Program-made: the position numbers and the translations under genes
Shown: positions 45,170 to 54,628 of the stretch, in pieces
Numbering within the stretch: the first letter of the stretch is position 1
Layout of the letters: every line of letters begins with the position of its first letter
Source: Streptomyces sp. NBC_01260
Lineage (GTDB): Bacteria > Actinomycetota > Actinomycetes > Streptomycetales > Streptomycetaceae
Direction of reading: 5' to 3'
DNA: 64,000 nucleotides
Assembly: GCF_036226405.1 (NCBI RefSeq)
Contig: NZ_CP108464.1
Coordinates: forward strand, 62,001 to 126,000
Notes under the pieces: generated by a model
What the model saw: only the letters and a program-made list of their open reading frames with translations
What the model was told of the DNA's origin: nothing
Databases searched by the model: none

Positions 45170-46444
45170 CTAAGGGACCCCCAGTTCGAAGAGTACGTAT
45201 CCCGCGTACGAACCCGACGCGACCGCCGCGATGCCGAGCAACGCGAACAGCATGGGCAGACGGATATTGCGCAGTTGGACGGCGAGGGGAATGAAGAGGG
45301 GGAAGGCCGGGAGAAGGTAGCGGGAGACGTTGCCGAATATCTGCTGGCTGCCCAGGACCAGGGCGAAGGTCAAGACCGTGTAGACGGTCAGGACGGCTGG
45401 GAGACGCAGGTGGAACAGGAGAGGGATCAGAAGCACGCCCAGCAGGACGGTCAGCGCGCCGATGGTGTCCTCGAAGGGGTATGCGAAGAGGTAGTCGAAG
45501 CGGCCCACCGCTATGGAGGTGAAGACGTCGAGGGTCTGCTTGCCGTAGTCGAAGGTGTGAGCCCAGGCGCCCTCCTGGAGTTTGAAGTAGCCGCCGAGGT
45601 CGCCCATCCGATTGCCGACCCAGAGCAGGTAGCCGATGAGCCCGAGCGGCGCAATGAGTACCGCGGTCCACGGGCGTGCGTGGTCTTCTCGGCGACGATG
45701 GAGTGTCAGCAGCGCGGCGACGGTGAGGGCGGCGATGAGGGCGACGGCGGTGGGCCGGTTGAGGCCGGCAGCGAAGGTGAGGACTCCCGCGGTGAGCCAG
45801 CGGTCGCTCATGACGGCGTGGCAGGCCCAGACGGCGAGGGCGACGTAGAGGGAATCCGAGTAGACCGACCACTCCACGCCGGAGCCGGGCCAGACGGCCC
45901 ACAGTCCGGCCGCGGCCAACCCGGCGCGCCTGCCGCCGAACCTGGCGGTGACGGCGTAGATGCCGAGGGAGGCGGCGAACGAGGCGACGACCGAGACCAG
46001 CATGCCGGCGCCGTACAGGCCGAGGCCCGTGCAGGAGGAGACCAGCCGCATCGCCGCGGGGTAGAGGGGGAAGAACGCCGCGGAGTTGCCTTCGAGGGTG
46101 ATCAGCCCGGTGGCTCCGGGGACGGGGACGAGCGCGGGGTGGTAGCCGTGTGAGGCGATCTGCTGGTACCACCAGCCGTCCCAGGAGGCCAGTACGTCCC
46201 AGGCATGCGCGCCGCCGCCGAAGCGCGGGTGCTTCTTCCGGAAGTCACCGGAGGAGTCGAGCAGGTGCATGAAGACGCAGAAGCCGATGAGCTTCAGTAC
46301 GCCGTACAGGGCGAGTACGGGTCCGTACTGCCGAACCGCATGGCGCAGGCGCGGCCCATGGCCGCGGTCCGGGCCGGGGACCCGCTCGGAGGATTCGGGG
46401 GTGCTGATGCAGGGGCCGGCTGTCGGCGTCATCGTGTGGTTCAT
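45170..46444 (-). CDS. Integral membrane glycosyltransferase (PIG-V/mannosyltransferase-like)
   Basis: 424 residues with about nine to ten hydrophobic helices. An early acidic loop motif SWDGWWYQQIASHGYHP corresponds to the catalytic Asp-bearing loop of GT-C transferases, and GNSAAFFPLYPAAMRLVS fits the PIG-V-like family. These enzymes transfer a sugar from a polyprenyl-phosphate donor outside the membrane. Its start overlaps the polyprenyl-sugar synthase gene (ATGA), a natural donor/acceptor pair. Confidence 0.88.
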   Translation of the reverse strand: MNHTMTPTAGPCISTPESSERVPGPDRGHGPRLRHAVRQYGPVLALYGVLKLIGFCVFMHLLDSSGDFRKKHPRFGGGAHAWDVLASWDGWWYQQIASHGYHPALVPVPGATGLITLEGNSAAFFPLYPAAMRLVSSCTGLGLYGAGMLVSVVASFAASLGIYAVTARFGGRRAGLAAAGLWAVWPGSGVEWSVYSDSLYVALAVWACHAVMSDRWLTAGVLTFAAGLNRPTAVALIAALTVAALLTLHRRREDHARPWTAVLIAPLGLIGYLLWVGNRMGDLGGYFKLQEGAWAHTFDYGKQTLDVFTSIAVGRFDYLFAYPFEDTIGALTVLLGVLLIPLLFHLRLPAVLTVYTVLTFALVLGSQQIFGNVSRYLLPAFPLFIPLAVQLRNIRLPMLFALLGIAAVASGSYAGYVLFELGVP

Positions 46445-47736
46445 GCTGCCGTGGCTCCCGTCCCGGGGCGGCGGGCAGGAAACACCCAGGCCCGGAAGAG
46501 CAGAAACCGCAGGAGGGTTGCCGCCAGGTTGGCGGCGACGAGCACTCCGACCTCGGTGGGGCGCGCGGCGCGGGGCGCCACGTCATGTAGCGCGGCGAGC
46601 GATCCACTGGTGATGACGAGGCCGATCACGAAGACCAGCAAGCCCTTGGCCTGGTGGCGCATCACACCGCCTCGGCCGCGCAGTCCGAAGGTGAGCCGCC
46701 GGTTCGCGGCCGTGTTGGCGACCGCGCAGATCAGCAGTGCCAGCGCGTTGGCGCCCTGCGGTCCCGCCGCCGGGCGCAACGTGGCGTAGAGCAGCACGTA
46801 TCCGACGGTGCTCAGGGTTCCCACGGCGGCGAAGCGCAGCAGTTGGCCGGCCAGGCCCGGGCTTCCCGGCCGGTCGCCGTCGGCTCTCCGGCGCAGCCCG
46901 GCCAACGGGAGCGTGCCGCAGGCCAGTGCCCGGCCGATCCTGGTGATGCCGCGCAGGTCGGCCAGCGCCGTGGACAGGATGTCGACCCGGCTGTCGGGGT
47001 CGTCCACCCAGTCGACCGGCACCTCGTGTATCCGTAGCCCGGCCCGCTCGGCGATCACCAGCAGCTCGGTGTCGAAGAACCACCCCGAGTCCTTCACCAG
47101 GGGCAGCAGCCGTTCGGCGACGTCGCGCCGTACGGCTTTGAAACCGCACTGCGCGTCGGAGAAGCCCACGGCGAGCGTGGAGCGCAGCAGGGCGTTGTAG
47201 CAGCGGGAGATGGTCTCGCGCTTGGGTCCGCGTACCACCCGTGAACCGCGTGCGAGGCGCGTGCCGATGGCGATGTCGGAGTGGCCGGAGATCAGGGGGG
47301 CGACGAGGGGCAGTAGTGCCCTCAGGTCGGTCGACAGGTCCACATCCAGGTACGCCAGCACCGGCGCCGGCGAGTCCGACCACGCGGCGTGCAGCGCCCG
47401 GCCCCGTCCCTTCTCGGCCAGCCGCAGCCACTGCGCCTCGGGCAGCTCGGCGGCCAGCCGGGCCGCGATCCGCGGAGTCTCGTCCGTGCTGGCGTTGTCC
47501 GCGACGGTGATCCGGAACGGGTAGGGGAAGGTCTCGCGCAGGTGCGCGTGCAGCCGCCGTACGCTTCGCTCCAGATCACGCTCCTCGTTGAACACCGGGA
47601 CGACCACGTCCAGGACGGGTTCCCGCTGATGCGCCGACACGGGTGTGCGCAGTGGTAGTCGGCCGGTCGGGTCGTTCGGTGAGTCGTCCTTGGAGGAAGA
47701 GGGGTGCTTCACGGTGACCGATCCTGCTTCTATCAT
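46441..47736 (-). CDS. Glycosyltransferase family 2 (DPM1-like) fused to a GtrA domain
   Basis: 431 residues if started at ATG 47736; GTG 47711 (VKHPSSSKDD) is an alternative with AGGA upstream. Residues about 40-270 are a GT2 polyprenyl-phosphate sugar transferase (DVVVPVFNEERDLERSVRRL, LAYLDVDLSTDLRALLPLVA, IGTRLARGSRV). Residues about 300-425 are a four-helix GtrA flippase-like domain (LLRFAAVGTLSTVGYVLLYA). It likely charges a lipid carrier with a sugar and may help flip it for the adjacent GT-C enzyme. Confidence 0.92.
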   Translation of the reverse strand: MIEAGSVTVKHPSSSKDDSPNDPTGRLPLRTPVSAHQREPVLDVVVPVFNEERDLERSVRRLHAHLRETFPYPFRITVADNASTDETPRIAARLAAELPEAQWLRLAEKGRGRALHAAWSDSPAPVLAYLDVDLSTDLRALLPLVAPLISGHSDIAIGTRLARGSRVVRGPKRETISRCYNALLRSTLAVGFSDAQCGFKAVRRDVAERLLPLVKDSGWFFDTELLVIAERAGLRIHEVPVDWVDDPDSRVDILSTALADLRGITRIGRALACGTLPLAGLRRRADGDRPGSPGLAGQLLRFAAVGTLSTVGYVLLYATLRPAAGPQGANALALLICAVANTAANRRLTFGLRGRGGVMRHQAKGLLVFVIGLVITSGSLAALHDVAPRAARPTEVGVLVAANLAATLLRFLLFRAWVFPARRPGTGATAA

Positions 47737-47895
47737 GGTTCATCCAGGTTTGTGTTCTGGCACAGGGCAGACCGAAGTCATGTACGGCAGCGCTGCGATC
47801 AGCGGTGACGGTGGCGGGGGGCGGAGCGGCTTCCGCCAGCCGGTGGCCGCCGAACCCACTGACGACGACACCACCGTCGTAGGGGTGGCGGTGCT

Positions 47896-48342
47896 CTACG
47901 GTGTCGGCGGTGCGCTCAGCGTTCCCGAGTCGGAAGGCGACGGTGCCCCGGGCTCGGTTGTGGTCGGGCCCGAGGGCGCCGTTGCCGAACCTCCTGTCGT
48001 GGGCGGGGCCGCGGGCATGGTGGTGGCCCCGCCCGCAGTCCCGGTCGGGCTCGGCGGCACGTCCGATGTCAGTGACGTGCTCGGACGCGGGGACGCCGGG
48101 CTCGTCACGGGCTCCGGGAGGGGAGCCTGCGGCCTGTTCTCGACTCGCTCGTGGGGCAGCAGGAAAAGGCCCATGGTGAGTCCGGCGACGGCCAGGACGG
48201 AGCCGACGGCCTTCCGCACCGCGCGGGCACAACGTCGGGCCCGCACGCCGGACCGGAGGCGGCTCTGATGCTTCGGCTCGAAGGGGGTGTGATCCTGGGC
48301 GTCGCGCATCATGCGCGCCAGCTCCCGCTCGAAGTGATCCAT
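47896..48342 (-). CDS. Membrane partner of the sigma factor (possible anti-sigma-like protein)
   Basis: 148 residues from ATG 48342, with AAGGGG upstream, ten bases after the sigma gene stop. A short acidic/basic cytoplasmic segment (DHFERELARMMRDAQDHTPF) precedes one helix (AVGSVLAVAGLTMGLFLLP) and a low-complexity Pro/Ser/Thr outside tail. No zinc-anti-sigma motif is seen. Its position next to a SigE-family sigma suggests a regulatory partner, by inference only. Confidence 0.7.
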   Translation of the reverse strand: MDHFERELARMMRDAQDHTPFEPKHQSRLRSGVRARRCARAVRKAVGSVLAVAGLTMGLFLLPHERVENRPQAPLPEPVTSPASPRPSTSLTSDVPPSPTGTAGGATTMPAAPPTTGGSATAPSGPTTTEPGAPSPSDSGTLSAPPTP

Positions 48343-48352
48343 GGATTCCCCT

Positions 48353-48859
48353 TCACCCCACTGGTTCGGTGACATCGGCCAGGATCCGACGCAGTCGCGC
48401 CACGCCACGAGACGCATGGGATCGAGCGGTGCCCACCGGGCACCCCAGCATCTCCGCGACCTGCCTCTCGGGCAGGTCGAGGTAGTAGCGCAGCACCACC
48501 GCGGCCCGCTGCCGCGGCGGCAACTGGGCCAACGCGGCTCCCAGCCGCGAGCGCTCCACCACGGAGGCGGACAGGTCACCCACCTCCGCCAGGTCAGGCA
48601 GTTGCTCGGCCGGTCGCTCGCCCCACCAGCGTCGTCGCGCCGAGCGTGCCGCCGCGCGCGCCAAAACCTTGCGTATGTACGCCTCGGGGGCCTCCTCTGC
48701 GATCTTGGGCCAGACGAACCAGAGCTTGACCAGGGCTTCCTGGAGCAGGTCCTCGGCCCGGTGCCGATCGCCTCCGACGAGCAGGAGAGCGAGATGGAAC
48801 AGCGCCGACCAGCGGGCCGCCACGAACGCGTCGAACCCCTTGGCTCGATCCTGCTCCAT
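48353..48859 (-). CDS. SigE-family ECF RNA polymerase sigma factor
   Basis: 168 residues from ATG 48859 (GGGAG upstream; the ATG at 48907 is an alternative). Region 2: FDAFVAARWSALFHLALLLV, AEDLLQEALVKLWFVW. Region 4: AALAQLPPRQRAAVVLRYYL, DLPERQVAEMLGCPVGTARS. The short N-terminus and the RxxRY(Y) motif in region 4 mark the actinobacterial SigE-like group (ECF with SANT-free ends). It is followed closely by a one-helix membrane protein on the same strand. Confidence 0.9.
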   Translation of the reverse strand: MEQDRAKGFDAFVAARWSALFHLALLLVGGDRHRAEDLLQEALVKLWFVWPKIAEEAPEAYIRKVLARAAARSARRRWWGERPAEQLPDLAEVGDLSASVVERSRLGAALAQLPPRQRAAVVLRYYLDLPERQVAEMLGCPVGTARSHASRGVARLRRILADVTEPVG

Positions 48860-49174
48860 CTGCACCGTCTCCCGTTCCGGCCAACCCCCTACACCTAGAG
48901 AAGACATTGGCCCCCTCGCTGCGATGCACTTCGCCCCAGTGACTCATGTCACGTCCCGCCTCGAGCGAGGCTCGATCGCCCTCCGCACGATTTCCTGCCG
49001 ACCGATCGTCCAAGGCGCCGAGTCAGGGCCGGGCAGCACATCGCCCTGGCCTCGCCGCCGCGTTGGGACGACGAGGCTTGTCCGGGGTCTCCGTCGTTCC
49101 ATGAGGAAGACAGATTCTGTGTGCACACGACCGGGCTCGCCGACGGGCCCGCGGCGGGATCCTCACCGGTCGCG

Positions 49175-49545
49175 GCACCAAGGGCCGGACCCAACCCTCC
49201 AGGAACACCGGATTGGTGAGCGCCGCCAGAGCCCCCGGCAGCCCCGGCACCGTCGCCGGGTGCCGGACCTCGGCCCGCACATAGGCCGCGTACACCGGCG
49301 TCGTACGCCACTGGACCGTCCCCGAGTCCGGCAGCGTGGCCGTGAACAGCGTGCCCTGGTCGGTGACGAAGTGCGCGGTGCAGCCGGGTGCCCCGGTCAC
49401 CTCCAGCCGTACGGTGACCGAGGTGTCGTCCCCGTCCACCCGCAGCCGTTCACCGATCCCCGCACGCAGGCCGCGCCCGCCCGAGGCCCCGAAGGACAGA
49501 GGGACGGCGGACGACTCGGCGATGTAGAGTGCCCGGCCCGGATTC
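49175..49545 (-). pseudogene. C-terminal fragment of a CehA/McbA-type metallohydrolase
   Basis: The minus strand reads LYIAESSAVPLSFGASGGRG, LRVDGDDTSVTVRLEVTGAP, DQGTLFTATLPDSGTVQWRT, AAYVRAEVRHPATVPGLPGA, AALTNPVFL. This is the C-terminal beta domain that follows the PHP-type catalytic domain in CehA-like proteins. The catalytic part is missing; sequence from the SMC-like fragment follows at about 49550. Confidence 0.55.
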
Positions 49546-49559
49546 CGGCCGTGATCGCC

Positions 49560-50640
49560 TCGCGCGACAGCTCGTCGGCGAGGACGACGGTCTGCGGCAG
49601 CCGACATCTCGCTCTGCACAAGGCAGCCGACGCCGACCGCCGCAAGGCCGGAAAGCAGACCACTGTCGCCCACGAGAAGCTTCAGTCCGCAACCGCCGAA
49701 CACGCCCGGGCCAAAGGCGCCCTCAGCGAACTCCTCGCCCCGCTCCCCGGCGACTGCACCCGCTGCGGCCACGTCCTGCCCGAACGCGAGGCGGGACTGT
49801 GCCAGCAGTGCGGGCAGTCGTGCCCGGACGGCGACAGCCACCACGAACGGAAGATCGCCACTGCCCGGGCGAAGGCCGAGCACCTGCAGCAGAAGCTGCG
49901 TCGCCTGGAGGACGCCCTGGCCACCGCCACCGCCGCGGCGGACAGGGCCGGCGACGCGGCTGCCGCCGCGCTGACAAGCCGTGACACCTACGATCAGGAC
50001 CACCTGCAGCCGACCCGCTCCACCGCCCAGCAGGCCGAGAAGGCAGCGCACGGCTTGAGCCGGGACGCCGCCCGGCTCAAGGAGTGGCTGGACTCATCCG
50101 ACTACCTCGGCAAACAGCAGATCATCATCGACAACGCCAAAGCGGAAAGCGAGAAGGCCGCGGCCGCCCGGGACACAGCCCTCACCGCCCACGAGGTACG
50201 CCGCAAGGAGATCGTCGGCCGCTGGACCGAACTGTTCCTCACCCGGCTGAAGCAGATCAACCCCGACGTCGAGACCGCGTACATCGACCCCGCCGACTTC
50301 ACCACCCGCGTCGAAAAGCGCGACAACCCCGACAAGACCTTCCAGGACAGCTCCGTCATGGGAAGCCCCAGGGCCATCATCAACGTCGCGGCGCTGCCGG
50401 CCCTGCGCGACCTCGGCCGCGCCGACCCCTCGGTCCGGGTTCCGCCGTTGCTCATCATCGACTCGCCGCTCGCCGACCTCGGAGCCGTCGATCAGGCGAC
50501 CGGACACCGCCTCATCGACACGCTCATCGACGCCGCTTCCGACACGTCCGCCGACGGCTACGCCTGCCACGTCATCGCCGCCACCAACGATCCGCTGCCC
50601 CGCCGCTGCACGGGCGTCCGGGAGATCCCCGTCAGCACCG
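49560..50640 (+). pseudogene. SMC/RecN-like ATPase, C-terminal half
   Basis: About 360 residues. Coiled-coil stretches (HEKLQSATAEHARAKGALSE) surround a Zn-hook-like module CTRCGHVLPEREAGLCQQCG (two CxxC pairs). A second coiled coil leads to the head domain: LLIIDSPLADLGAVDQATGH (Walker B) and HVIAATNDPLPRRC (H-loop-like switch). The N-terminal Walker A half is absent; the frame is open upstream but antisense to the CehA fragment. It ends at an IS5-type fragment. Such ATPases occur in DNA repair and phage-defence operons; the original context is lost. Confidence 0.6.
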
Positions 50641-50910
50641 GCCCTCGGTCCAGTCCCGCAGCCGGCGCCAGGCCGTCACCCCTGAGCAGCCCACGGTCTC
50701 CGCAGGGACATCGCGCCATGCCACACCGGTCCGCAGCACGTACAGGACGCCCGCGAGCGCCACTCGGTCGGGAACACGCAGCCGCCCAGGGTGGCGACGG
50801 CGCCGTTCGGGAGCGGCCGGCAGCAGCGGGGCCACCCGCTCCCACAGATCGTCAGGAACAAGATCAGCACGCACCCCGGACACCCTGCCGACCAAGATCG
50901 TTGAGCACAA
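50632..50910 (-). pseudogene. IS5-family transposase N-terminal fragment
   Basis: About 92 residues with the DUF4096-type N-terminus (VPDDLWERVAPLLPAAPERR, LAGVLYVLRTGVAWRDVPAE, VTAWRRLRDWTE). It is cut before the catalytic domain at the junction with the SMC-like fragment. Confidence 0.75.
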
Positions 50911-51069
50911 GACCCTCAGCTGAACTCATTCTGAAACGATCAGTTAGGGCTTGCCGGGAATCAACTCGTCGATTTGGTCTTGATTCTGTCGGGGTCGAGG
51001 AAACTGGCGACGTCTTCCGCTCTGCGGAAACTGGCCGTTGAGGCGGGGAGGTAAATACCATGGGATTCC

Positions 51070-51560
51070 AGGAGGGGGCGCTCGGTGAGTACCCCACCGG
51101 CATCCGCATTAGCGACGACGAGATCGCTGCCCTGCCCATCACTCGCCATCGCTTCCACGGCGACTGGAACTACACCCTCCACCCCCAGCGTCCGATGGAC
51201 GGGGCGACCACCGGCAGCACACCGGACGAGGCCCTGGCGGACCGACCGACTCGCCTCACGCGGCATTCACTCAGGACCCAGAACTGACCGGGATGCCCCG
51301 CCGACAGCTCAGCGAACTCATCGACGCGTTGACTCCAGCGATGGGGGTTCAACGCGAGCAAATACTCCGCACACGTCGAGGTCACGAGCGCCTGGTGGCC
51401 CCTGGCGCAGGTGCCAAAGCCAAGCTCACCTCAGCCGACCGAGTCCTGGCCACCGTGCTCCACCTGCGAAAACTCGCAACCATGGACCTCCTGGGCCAGC
51501 TCTTCTACACCACCGCCATGACCATCAGCCGCGCAGCGAAAGACGTCCGCCGACCTGATC
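51070..51560 (+). pseudogene. ISAzo13-family transposase C-terminal remnant
   Basis: EYPTGIRISDDEIAALPITR, HRFHGDWNYTLHP matches the end of the ISAzo13 transposase at 54695 (VRIGDRQMDALPLHSHDWHGDWNYTLHP region, quoted in part). A second piece in another frame (ELIDALTPAMGVQREQILRT, ADRVLATVLHLRKLATMDLL) is the terminal domain. It is broken by indels and unrelated in detail to the intact-looking copy, so it came from a different element. Confidence 0.7.
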
Positions 51561-52028
51561 ACCACCGCCCGCCGCCACGGCGTGCCCGCCGTCGCGCTGC
51601 TCGTTGGCGTGAGGCGAGAGCCATCGACCTGGCCTGCGTCGCTCCCGGTACCCGCGCCCAGGCCAAGGACGACAACGCCCACGCGGCAGACCGCGTAGCG
51701 AGCTGAACCACACTTGGGAAGCCACGAGGTCCCGTTCGATCCATGCCGACGAACGGGACCTCGTCGGCCGCCAAACGCGCCGGTCCTGCCGAGTGACACG
51801 ATCACCTGCGGGGTGGCGCCCGCGGCCCTGACATCAGCGGGTGACATCAACAGGCACGTACACCGGCGGTCCGCTGAGGACCCCTCTGCCATGAATGAGG
51901 CTGAGGCAGGGGCCTCAGGCGCTGGTCCCCCTGACGTGCAGTCGGGGTGCACGCGCCTACGGATGAGAAGTCGCGTGGTGAATTTCTGCGCCGACAGCCC
52001 GTGCGTAGGGCCTCATGACGTCCCGGCA
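51561..52028. other. Intergenic stretch with a strong hairpin
   Basis: About 470 bp without a supported gene. The only structure seen is the perfect 15-bp inverted repeat at 51724-51764. Confidence 0.45.
51724..51764. terminator. Perfect 15-bp inverted repeat, terminator-like
   Basis: Arms ACGAGGTCCCGTTCG (51724-51738) and its exact complement (51750-51764) with an 11-base loop. It lies about 265 bp beyond the 3' end of the minus-strand FMN reductase gene, too far to be its proximal terminator, so it may belong to the decayed transposon. Confidence 0.6.
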
Positions 52029-52688
52029 TCACGCCTCGGCCCTTTGGGTGATGGCTGCCTCGGTGCGGTCTCCCAGGAACTCGTACCACCGGCGTTCCAG
52101 GCAGACGTGTCGCACGTCCGCTTCGACGAGGCTGAGGAAAGCCGTCACGGTCTCGGTGAGACGTTGCTGCAGCCCCGGGTCGGTCAACGTTCCGTCCTCG
52201 GCGAAGGCCTGGTAGCTATTGGCCAGGCTGAACATGTCCGGGTAGACGCGGGTACCCAGGTGCTCCAGGGGAATCCTCAGGGTCCACAGCCCGCGGTTGC
52301 CGCCGATCAGGGACGGCGAGGCGGAGACGAGCATCGCGTGCTTGGTCTTGAACGGCTGCGGCCGGACACGGGAGACCCAGTCGATCGCGTTCTTCAGCAC
52401 TCCCGGCACGGAGGCGTTGTACTCCGGCGAGGAGATGACGAAGGCGTCGCTCTGCTCGAGTCGGTCGCGCAGGGCGAGGGCCCCTTGCGGCAGTCCTCCG
52501 GCGGTCTCCATGTCGCCGTCGTACAAGGGCATGTCGAAGTCGCGCATAGGGGCGAGGTCAGCCGTGGCACCGGTGTCGGAGATGAGGCGGGCCACGAGGG
52601 CGGCGAGACGGGCGTTGGTCGAATCGGCCCGCAGCGCCGCGCCGAAAACCAGAACCCGCAGCGGGCCGGGATGTGTGTCCGTGGGCAT
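52029..52688 (-). CDS. NADPH-dependent FMN reductase family protein
   Basis: 219 residues from ATG 52688 (AAGGACC upstream). The flavodoxin-like fold is indicated by LRVLVFGAALRADSTNARLA (FMN phosphate loop), VISSPEYNASVPGVLKNAID (the SPEYN motif contacting the isoalloxazine ring) and MLVSASPSLIGGNRGLWTLR. It reduces FMN or quinone/azo substrates with NAD(P)H. It appears intact and stands alone among scraps. Confidence 0.92.
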   Translation of the reverse strand: MPTDTHPGPLRVLVFGAALRADSTNARLAALVARLISDTGATADLAPMRDFDMPLYDGDMETAGGLPQGALALRDRLEQSDAFVISSPEYNASVPGVLKNAIDWVSRVRPQPFKTKHAMLVSASPSLIGGNRGLWTLRIPLEHLGTRVYPDMFSLANSYQAFAEDGTLTDPGLQQRLTETVTAFLSLVEADVRHVCLERRWYEFLGDRTEAAITQRAEA

Positions 52689-52904
52689 GGCTCGGTCCTT
52701 CCGTCGTGGGCACGCGCCCCAGACGGGGCGCCCCACCGACCAGTGTGGTTCCGAGAGCGCCGCCGTGCGACAGGGCCGGAAACCGACAGCCCGGAGCCGG
52801 CCAGGCCGATGGTTCGGCGCCCGCTCGGGGCCGCCAGGGTGGGCATCGCCCTCCGCGGCGGGCACGGTGGGCGGTTTCCGCGGTCGCCCCCGAGTCGGGC
52901 GAGG

Positions 52905-53148
52905 TGCTGGGAACCGTGTCCGATCCGGGGCGAGACTGGGGCCGGGTCCGCCGGGGGCTCGGGCTGCTGGCGGGGAACAAGGCCGGCACTCACCTCTACC
53001 TGGGCACGGACGACGGGGTGCTGGTGATCGAGATCGGGCCCCTGAAGACGGTGGCCCGGATCGAGGTCGATTCCGTGTGGGGGCTGGCGGTCTGCCAGGA
53101 CCGGGACCGGCTGTACACCGTGCGGGGCAAGGGCGGGGTGGGCTTGAT
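52905..53148 (+). pseudogene. Unidentified fragment, beta-propeller-like, cut by an IS3 element
   Basis: The plus strand reads GEVLGTVSDPGRDWGRVRRG, TDDGVLVIEIGPLKTVARIE, VDSVWGLAVCQDRDRLYTVR, GKGGVGLIR, suggestive of propeller blades. It runs into the left end of the IS3 element. The continuation across the element is a different gene (GGDEF), so this is a fragment, not a simple disruption. Confidence 0.4.
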
Positions 53149-53201
53149 CCGCTTTGACGGACATTCGAGATCTGGGGTTCTGCCCCGGGAGGATGTCCAT
53201 C

Positions 53202-53513
53202 ATGGAGAGCATGGGGAAGAAGAAGCCTCGCCGCCCTCGTCGTTCGTTCACGCCGGAGTTCAAGGCCGAGATCGTCGGTCTGTGCCGACGAGGTGACCGC
53301 TCGGTCGGGCAGGTCGCCAGAGACTTCGAACTGACCGAGACGACGGTGCGGGACTGGGTGAAGCAGGCCGAGGTCGACGCGGGCGAGCGCAACGGGCTGA
53401 CCAGCAGTGAGCGCGAGGAACTGGCCGCGTTGCGGCGGGAGAACCGCCGGCTGCGTGAGGATGTCGACGTCCTCAAGCGGGCCACAGCTTTCTTCGCGAA
53501 GGAGACCCGGTGA
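53202..53513 (+). CDS. IS3-family OrfA
   Basis: 103 residues from ATG 53202 (GGGAGG nine bases upstream). HTH and leucine zipper: KPRRPRRSFTPEFKAEIVGL, SVGQVARDFELTETTVRDWV, LAALRRENRRLREDVDVLKR. It overlaps OrfB by GTGA at 53510-53513; a frameshift there would give the OrfAB transposase. Confidence 0.92.
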   Translation: MESMGKKKPRRPRRSFTPEFKAEIVGLCRRGDRSVGQVARDFELTETTVRDWVKQAEVDAGERNGLTSSEREELAALRRENRRLREDVDVLKRATAFFAKETR

Positions 53514-54382
53514 CGGTGCACCCGTTCATCGAGGCGGAGAAACGCGCAGGTCACAGCGTCAAACGGGCGTGTGAGCTGATGAAGGTCTCCCGGACCGCCT
53601 TCTATGCCCGTCGCTCCGGCCTGCCCGGACCCCGCGCGTTGCGGAATGCCGAGCTGACCGAGCAGATTCTCGAGGCCCATGCGAAGTCCCGCGGAACCTA
53701 CGGGTCCCCGCGCGTGCATGCCGTGCTCAAGCGCGAGGGTGCCGGGTGTGGCCGTCGTCGTGTCGCACGACTGATGCGGGCCGCCGGGCTGCAGGGCCGG
53801 CACCGCAGACGACGGCACGTGACCACGATCCCCGATCCCAGGGCTGCCTTCCGTCCCGACCTCATCGTCCGGGACTTCCAGCCCGACCGCGCCGGGCTCG
53901 ATGCCCGCTGGTGCGGCGACATCACGTATGTCCCGACCGAGGAGGGCTGGCTCTATCTGGCCACGGTCATCGACATCGCCTCCCGGCGCGTGGTCGGCTG
54001 GGCAACCGCTGATCACCTGCGGACCGAGCTGGTGGCCGAGGCGCTGACAGCCGCCTGCCAGCAGCGTCGCCCCACCCACCCCGTGATCTTCCATTCGGAT
54101 CGCGGCTGTCAATACACCAGCCAGCAATTCGCTTCCCTGGCAGCCCAGTTCGGGGTCCGACTTTCGGTCGGTCGCACCGGCCAGTGCTGGGACAACGCGC
54201 TCGCCGAGTCGTTCTTCTCGACCATCAAACGCGAACTGCTCGGCACCTCCGCCTGGCCCAGCCGGGCCGCCGCCCGAACCGCGATCTTCGATTTCATCGA
54301 GGGCTGGTACAACTTGCACCGACTGCACAGCAGCCTCGGCTACCTCAGCCCCGCCGAGTACGAGACTGCACTCACAGCCTGA
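53510..54382 (+). CDS. IS3-family OrfB (DDE transposase)
   Basis: 290 residues. The HTH_21-type N-terminus (HSVKRACELMKVSRTAFYAR) precedes the rve integrase core with the three catalytic residues: Asp in RWCGDITYVPTEEGWLYLAT, Asp in IFHSDRGCQYTSQQFASLAA and Glu in CWDNALAESFFSTIKRELLG. Full length and uninterrupted; the element could be active. Confidence 0.95.
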   Translation: MTVHPFIEAEKRAGHSVKRACELMKVSRTAFYARRSGLPGPRALRNAELTEQILEAHAKSRGTYGSPRVHAVLKREGAGCGRRRVARLMRAAGLQGRHRRRRHVTTIPDPRAAFRPDLIVRDFQPDRAGLDARWCGDITYVPTEEGWLYLATVIDIASRRVVGWATADHLRTELVAEALTAACQQRRPTHPVIFHSDRGCQYTSQQFASLAAQFGVRLSVGRTGQCWDNALAESFFSTIKRELLGTSAWPSRAAARTAIFDFIEGWYNLHRLHSSLGYLSPAEYETALTA

Positions 54383-54412
54383 CCACCACACCAATGGTGT
54401 CCGTCAAAGCGG

Positions 54413-54628
54413 AACAAGCTCACGACCGTCGCCGCATCGGTCGGAGCCGCGACACCGGACGTGATCGCTACCCGCGACCTAACCGTGCTGCAGAGGGCCG
54501 CCGACGCGGCCCTCTACGACGGCAAGCACTCCGGCCGCGCCATCCTTGCGACGGCCCAGCACGTCAACAGCCAGCGCTCCCCGGCGGTGTCCGTGGCCAT
54601 CGCCTCGGCGTGGAGCGTGCGGATGTAG
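54413..54628 (+). pseudogene. C-terminal fragment of a GGDEF (diguanylate cyclase) protein
   Basis: From the IS3 end the frame reads LTTVAASVGAATPDVIATRD, LTVLQRAADAALYDGKHSGR and AILATAQH to TAG 54626-54628. This is the last strand and helices of a GGDEF domain (ASVGxA ... ADxALYxAKxxGR). The GG(D/E)EF signature itself is missing. Confidence 0.75.

Larger units (their letters stand above)
53149..54412 (+). mobile_element. IS3-family insertion sequence
   Basis: 1264 bp. Perfect 15-bp ends CCGCTTTGACGGACA (53149-53163) and complement (54398-54412). Two overlapping transposase genes fill it. No matching target duplication is seen outside these ends. Confidence 0.88.

Noticed and set aside
48669..49550. 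Upstream part of the frame leading into the SMC-like fragment
   Set aside because: It reads antisense to the sigma factor and CehA fragment. Only sequence after about 49560 has SMC-like character.
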